Source of the DNA: an uncultured Bacteroides sp.
GTDB taxonomy: Bacteria > Bacteroidota > Bacteroidia > Bacteroidales > Bacteroidaceae
DNA length: 37,081 bases
Assembly: GCA_900553185.1 (NCBI GenBank)
Contig: USCT01000018.1
Span: 1-37,081, forward strand
Direction of reading: 5' to 3'
Part shown: one piece after another, positions 33,929-37,081 of the stretch
How the letters are laid out: each line of letters starts with the position of its first letter
Numbering within the stretch: position 1 is the first letter of the stretch
The notes under the pieces: generated by a model
Told to the model about the DNA's origin: nothing
The model's database searches: none
The model's input: only the letters and a program-made list of their open reading frames with translations
Position numbers and translations under genes: made by a program

Positions 33929-33936
33929 CAAAGATA
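33929..33936 (-). promoter_or_regulatory. Bacteroidetes -7 box for prmA
   Basis: TATCTTTG on the minus strand, 27 bp upstream of the start codon at 33901. Confidence 0.6.
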
Positions 33937-33987
33937 ATACGTGCTGTTTGTTTTACCCAATTTTCCGGACTAAAATTCGGTACGGTA

Positions 33988-34065
33988 ACGAACGTTCGTC
34001 TTGCATAGAACGTCCGTTCGTTTTTATGAAAAGGCGAGCAGGTTTTACTTTCAACGAACGTTTGT
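33988..34065 (+). repeat. Triple palindromic motif, related to the element at 15485-15540
   Basis: ACGAACGTTCGT (33988-33999, a perfect palindrome), ACGTCCGTTCGT (34010-34021, followed by a T-run) and ACGAACGTTTGT (34054-34065, followed by a T-run). The stretch GAACGTTCGTCTTGCAT (33990-34006) closely matches GAACGTTTGTCCTGCAT (15508-15524) in the other element. Confidence 0.6.
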
Positions 34066-34131
34066 TTTTGTGGCTTTGGATTAATTAACAGCTTATATTT
34101 TACGGTGTGTAGGAATATGTGTAATATTATT

Positions 34132-34139
34132 TAATTTTG
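34132..34139 (+). promoter_or_regulatory. Bacteroidetes -7 box for the EEP-family gene
   Basis: TAATTTTG matches TAnnTTTG. The in-frame TTG at 34137 overlaps it, so translation must start further down, at 34185 or 34206. Confidence 0.55.
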
Positions 34140-34205
34140 CTTAGGAATAAAAGGTTGATATCCGAGTTAGTGGAATATGATAAAATGATTATAAATGTTT
34201 TTGAA

Positions 34206-35243
34206 ATGAGAAAGTTTGTGCTATTTTTGCTCTTGCTGCTGGAAGTGGCGGTTGTAGGAGGACAGAATGTAAAGCGTTTTACAGTTCTGCAATGGAACAT
34301 CTGGCAGGAAGGTACGGTTGTTCCGGGTGGCTATGATGCCATTGTGAATGAGATAGCTCGTCTGGAACCGGATTTTGTGACATTCAGCGAGGTACGTAAT
34401 TACAATGATACTCGTTTCTGTGACCGGATTGTTTCTTCCTTGAAAGAAAAAGGGAAACATTATTATTCTTTCTATAGCTACGATTCCGGTCTGTTGAGCA
34501 GATATCCTATCAAAGATTCGTTGACGGTCTTTCCTGAAAAAGATGATCATGGCAGTATCTATAAGTTAGTAGCTGATTTTGAAGGAGTAGAAGTGACTGT
34601 ATATACTGCCCATCTGGATTATCTGGACGATGCTTATTACAATGTGCGTGGTTACGACGGATCTACCTGGAAAGAAATTGAAATACCGCAGACGGTGAGA
34701 GAGGTACTGGAGGTGAATGACCGTTCGTTGCGTGATGACGCTATCCGTTGTTTTGTGGCAGAGGCTCAGAAGGATGTGAAAGCCGGACGACTGGTACTGC
34801 TAGGAGGCGATTTCAATGAACCTTCCCATCTGGACTGGATTCGGGAGACAAAGGATTTGTATGACCATAACGGTCTGATTATACCGTGGACTGTTCCCTT
34901 GATTCTGGACAATGCGGGCTTCGTTGATGCTTATCGTAAATTTTATCCCGATGTCCTGAATTATCCCGGATTTACGTTTCCGGCAGATAATCCGCTGATA
35001 CCGACAGAAAAACTGACCTGGGCACCGAAATCGGACGAGAGGGACCGTATCGATTATATCTTTTATTATCCCTATCCTGGATTGGAACTGACAGATATCG
35101 TGATTTTTGGTCCTGAGGGTAGTATCCGGAAGAATCAGCGTATTAAGGAACAGAAATCTGACCGGTTTCTGTTGCCACAGGGAGTATGGCCGACCGATCA
35201 TAAAGGAGTACTGGCCACTTTTTCTCTGACAACAGGAGAATGA
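34206..35243 (+). CDS. Secreted endonuclease/exonuclease/phosphatase family protein
   Basis: This 345-residue protein has a signal peptide (FVLFLLLLLEVAVVGGQ) and an EEP-fold metal-dependent hydrolase domain. Active-site motifs are LQWNIWQEG, TFSEVRNYND (metal Glu), TVYTAHLDYLDD, LLGGDFNEPSHLDW and the closing WPTDHKGVLATF (Asp-His). The fold cleaves phosphodiesters or phosphate esters: DNA, sphingomyelin, inositol phosphates. The substrate cannot be read from sequence; export favours a host or environmental phosphodiester. The ATG at 34206 gives a proper signal peptide. An ATG at 34185 is possible. Confidence 0.88.
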   Translation: MRKFVLFLLLLLEVAVVGGQNVKRFTVLQWNIWQEGTVVPGGYDAIVNEIARLEPDFVTFSEVRNYNDTRFCDRIVSSLKEKGKHYYSFYSYDSGLLSRYPIKDSLTVFPEKDDHGSIYKLVADFEGVEVTVYTAHLDYLDDAYYNVRGYDGSTWKEIEIPQTVREVLEVNDRSLRDDAIRCFVAEAQKDVKAGRLVLLGGDFNEPSHLDWIRETKDLYDHNGLIIPWTVPLILDNAGFVDAYRKFYPDVLNYPGFTFPADNPLIPTEKLTWAPKSDERDRIDYIFYYPYPGLELTDIVIFGPEGSIRKNQRIKEQKSDRFLLPQGVWPTDHKGVLATFSLTTGE

Positions 35244-35244
35244 C

Positions 35245-35279
35245 GAAATAGGGAAATCCCTATATTGAAATAGGGAATT
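35245..35279 (+). promoter_or_regulatory. Direct repeats spaced by 22 bp upstream of the Trp/Gly-rich protein gene
   Basis: GAAATAGGGAAAT (35245-35257) and GAAATAGGGAATT (35267-35279) are direct repeats with a 22-bp period, two helical turns. The first copy also forms a short palindrome ATAGGGA-AA-TCCCTAT. The -7 box follows 27 bp later. The layout fits a dimeric response-regulator site such as the LytTR type. Confidence 0.55.
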
Positions 35280-35306
35280 TCTACTTGCAGGGTAAAAAAG
35301 AGTCAT

Positions 35307-35314
35307 TACATTTG
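35307..35314 (+). promoter_or_regulatory. Bacteroidetes -7 box for the Trp/Gly-rich protein gene
   Basis: TACATTTG matches TAnnTTTG, 43 bp upstream of the ATG. Confidence 0.55.
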
Positions 35315-35357
35315 TAACGTAAATAATTAGGTAAAATAACTTTAAACCGGTAAAGTC

Positions 35358-36689
35358 ATGATAAAGAGTAAAGTATTTGCTTCGCTGCTGTTGGTTTGTC
35401 TGCCAGGACTGTCAATGGCACAGAGTGGGGATGATCTCTACTTCGTTCCGAAAAAGGAACAGAAGAAGGAGGTGAAAAAGGTTGTTCCGGAGCAGACTAC
35501 GAATACAACTGCCTATACCGCTCCGGAATCGGCAGCAATTGTGGTGAAAGATGTCAAAGGGAATGTTCGTGATGTAGATGAATACAACCGTCGGTATACT
35601 TCCCGTGAAAATACTTTCTCCATGCAGAATGATACCTTATACATTGAAGAAAAACCGTATAATGAACGCGGTGAATGGGTCAATGACTTTGAGGGCTCAC
35701 AGAGTGACTATGAATATGCCATGCGTATCGTACGCTTCCGTAGTCCGGGATATGCCATACCGATAAGCAGCCCGTTGTATTGGGATGTGGTATACGGCGC
35801 ATTGCCATCGTGGGACTGGAATGTATTTGATGATGGAATGTATGCTTATGTCTTTCCTACTTCTACCAATCCGGTTTGGTGGAACTGGCGTTTCTCCTGG
35901 AGTACATTCGGACCTCGTTTCGGATGGAGTTTCGGATATCCTTGGTATTACAATCCTTGGTATAGCGGTTTCTCTCCGTATTGGTATGGTGGCTACTATG
36001 CCGGTTACTGGGGTGGTTACTGGGGAGGCTATTGGGGCGGTTATTGGGGCCCCGGATGGTATGGCCCATATTATGGACATTGGGCTCCCAGAAACTGGGG
36101 ACATACCGATATACGTCCTGGACGCTATCAGGCCTCACACGGTGGAACTACCCGTCCTTCTGTAGGAATCGGTACTGGATCGTATACACGTACTTCGGCT
36201 GAACGGATTGCACAAGACCGTGGAAATACGGCTGTTCGTCGTTCCAGCATCGGCCGGGTGGTGGAAGGTAGCGGATCACGTGGAAACAGCCAGTCTGTCC
36301 TTCCTGGAAGAACGGCCGTACGTACAGGTGGAACTTCCGGTACTACAGGCATTCGTACAAACACTCGTACACAAGGGGTTTATACACGTCCTACTACCGG
36401 TGCCGACCGTAGCGGTTCTTCTTATAACCGTCCGAGCAGTACCCGACGCAGTGTCAACTACAATCGGGAAGGTTATAATTCGAACACCCGTAACAGTAAT
36501 TCTACTTATCAGCGTTCTAACAGTTCCGGCAGTTATAACCGTAGCAGCAGCGTCACCAGATCGGCCATACGCAGGCCGCTTTGCAGCTCCAGCGCTTCCC
36601 GCAGCGTATCCGGCAGCACCTTACCGCGTCGTCTGGCCCTACGGAGGATACCCAGACAGGCTTTCCGGCTCAAAAAGTATCTGCGATGA
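35358..36689 (+). CDS. Secreted Trp/Tyr/Gly-rich protein of unknown function, C-terminus replaced by foreign sequence
   Basis: A signal peptide (SKVFASLLLVCLPGLSMAQ) is followed by a charged Lys/Glu region (FVPKKEQKKEVKKVVPEQ) and a globular-looking part (VNDFEGSQSDYEYAMRIVRF). A tract of aromatic/glycine repeats comes next (about residues 190-250, units like YWGGYWGGYWGG and WYGPYYGHW), then a Ser/Arg/Asn/Thr-rich tail. No known domain. The low-complexity tail runs naturally to about SYNRSSSVTRS (near 36558). From there the frame continues into unrelated GC-rich DNA to a chance stop at 36689, so the true C-terminus is missing. It is probably an envelope protein under response-regulator control. 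Confidence 0.75.
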   Translation: MIKSKVFASLLLVCLPGLSMAQSGDDLYFVPKKEQKKEVKKVVPEQTTNTTAYTAPESAAIVVKDVKGNVRDVDEYNRRYTSRENTFSMQNDTLYIEEKPYNERGEWVNDFEGSQSDYEYAMRIVRFRSPGYAIPISSPLYWDVVYGALPSWDWNVFDDGMYAYVFPTSTNPVWWNWRFSWSTFGPRFGWSFGYPWYYNPWYSGFSPYWYGGYYAGYWGGYWGGYWGGYWGPGWYGPYYGHWAPRNWGHTDIRPGRYQASHGGTTRPSVGIGTGSYTRTSAERIAQDRGNTAVRRSSIGRVVEGSGSRGNSQSVLPGRTAVRTGGTSGTTGIRTNTRTQGVYTRPTTGADRSGSSYNRPSSTRRSVNYNREGYNSNTRNSNSTYQRSNSSGSYNRSSSVTRSAIRRPLCSSSASRSVSGSTLPRRLALRRIPRQAFRLKKYLR

Positions 36690-37081
36690 GGATGGGGCTC
36701 CAAAATCCGCCACAAGGAAGATCCTCTTGCGGCTCTGGGGGACACCCCAGTATTGAGCGTCAAGGAGTCGCCAACAAAGGGAGCTAAGAGCTCCCAATAT
36801 GGCTGCCCCAGAATATTGCCAGCCCCAGGGATGACTTTGAGGAACATATAAGCCCGGTAAACCAATTCGGAGCGTTTCTTCCAGGACGCGCCGGAAGTCC
36901 TCGCCTTTGTTGGAGGAGAACGCGCCGGGGACGTTTTCCCAGCACACGAACCGGGGTCGAACATGGAGACCTGATCGCCCTCGAAGTAAGTCTGCATCTC
37001 GCATCTCCTTGATGATCCGAATCTGTTCCATGAAAAGGCCGGAACGCTCACCGGCAAATCCGGTACGCGGCCCGGCCACAG
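36639..37081 (-). CDS. DNA cytosine-5 methyltransferase fragment, phage type, 5' end outside the window
   Basis: Read leftward from the window edge this shows C5-methyltransferase motifs: VAGPRTGFAGERSGLF (the stretch after the PCQ loop), CWENVPGAFSSNKGEDF (ENV motif), and LLDAQYWGVPQSRKRIFLVADFG (motif VIII). It recalls enzymes of Firmicutes phages. The catalytic PCQ loop and SAM motif I lie beyond the window. The frame stops at 36639 after ILFEPESLSGYPP. In the next frame RRYFLSRKACLGILRRA and GKVLPDTLREALELQSGL (to about 36570) also look like methyltransferase-associated sequence, so a frameshift or deletion is possible. The composition is unlike the rest of the window. Confidence 0.8.
   Translation of the reverse strand, partial: VAGPRTGFAGERSGLFMEQIRIIKEMRDADLLRGRSGLHVRPRFVCWENVPGAFSSNKGEDFRRVLEETLRIGLPGLYVPQSHPWGWQYSGAAILGALSSLCWRLLDAQYWGVPQSRKRIFLVADFGAPSSSQILFEPESLSGYPP

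Larger units (their letters stand above)
33902..34205. other. Divergent intergenic region between prmA and the EEP-family gene
   Basis: It contains the prmA -7 box at 33929-33936, three copies of a 12-bp palindromic motif at 33988-33999, 34010-34021 and 34054-34065 (see the repeat entry), and the plus-strand -7 box at 34132-34139. No gene is seen. Confidence 0.6.

Noticed and set aside
36000..36060. CRISPR-like or minisatellite array (repeats of GGTTACTGGGG type)
   Set aside because: The repeats stay in frame and encode YWGG units inside a coding sequence, with no spacers.
36639..37081. Integrated prophage as the leading explanation of the tail
   Set aside because: The visible 0.5 kb shows no integrase or att-like repeat, and the join cuts a coding sequence next to an incomplete methyltransferase; a chimeric join is simpler.

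Overview
This is Bacteroidales chromosome, most likely a gut Bacteroidaceae and probably Phocaeicola/Bacteroides. Three things point that way. Promoters carry the Bacteroidetes -7 box TAnnTTTG with weak ribosome binding sites. The gene content fits: tRNA-Tyr/tRNA-Gly, ribH, recF plus a DUF721 gene, PPi-dependent phosphofructokinase, DUF3667 proteins, secreted GH29 and GH2 enzymes and a golvesin-domain amidase. The protein sequences also look like that family. The last ~520 bases (about 36560-37081) are different: GC-rich, with a cytosine-5 DNA methyltransferase fragment of Firmicutes phage type. They look like a chimeric join or a foreign insertion.

Layout. 1-166: two tRNA genes on the minus strand. 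223-1510: ribH and a membrane-anchored TPR protein, minus strand, with a long palindrome between them. 1661-3062: recF overlapping a DUF721/DciA-like gene, plus strand. 3037-8189: a tightly packed minus-strand operon (M3 peptidase, lipoprotein, dCMP deaminase, S41 protease, 5-formyl-THF cyclo-ligase) whose members overlap; its last gene also overlaps the end of the convergent DUF721 gene. 8254-8967: Crp/Fnr regulator. 9151-9750: MarC-type membrane protein. 9798-12762: mnmA and a YgiQ-type radical SAM gene that probably starts at TTG.

12940-17521 is the accessory part. It holds a small unknown gene and a two-gene minus-strand unit made of an ABC/OLD-type AAA ATPase followed 3 bp later by a small PD-(D/E)XK-type nuclease. 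Then come IS-like inverted ends at 15341 and 17342 that bracket a YejK-family nucleoid-associated protein gene and a decayed ORF. The ATPase/nuclease pair is the best candidate here for a poorly described, probably anti-phage, system.

17522-21361 returns to ordinary genes on the minus strand: a secreted golvesin-domain amidase, an acyltransferase and a small helical protein. 21605-24286 (plus): pfp and a GH25 lysozyme. 24313-27004 (minus): two tandem DUF3667 membrane proteins. 27333-32785 (plus): a secreted alpha-L-fucosidase and a 1198-residue beta-galactosidase, a two-enzyme unit suited to fucosylated galactosides. 33056-33901 (minus): prmA. 34206-35243 (plus): a secreted endonuclease/exonuclease/phosphatase-fold protein. 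35358 onward (plus): a secreted Trp/Tyr/Gly-rich protein, preceded by 22-bp-spaced direct repeats and cut off by the foreign tail.

The core genes cover translation (tRNAs, MnmA, PrmA), cofactor and nucleotide supply (RibH, 5-FTHF cyclo-ligase, dCMP deaminase), DNA repair and replication (RecF, DUF721), envelope upkeep (S41 protease, amidase, lysozyme, acyltransferase) and glycan use (GH29, GH2). Bases not covered by a listed gene hold the promoters, terminators, palindromes and remnants listed below.
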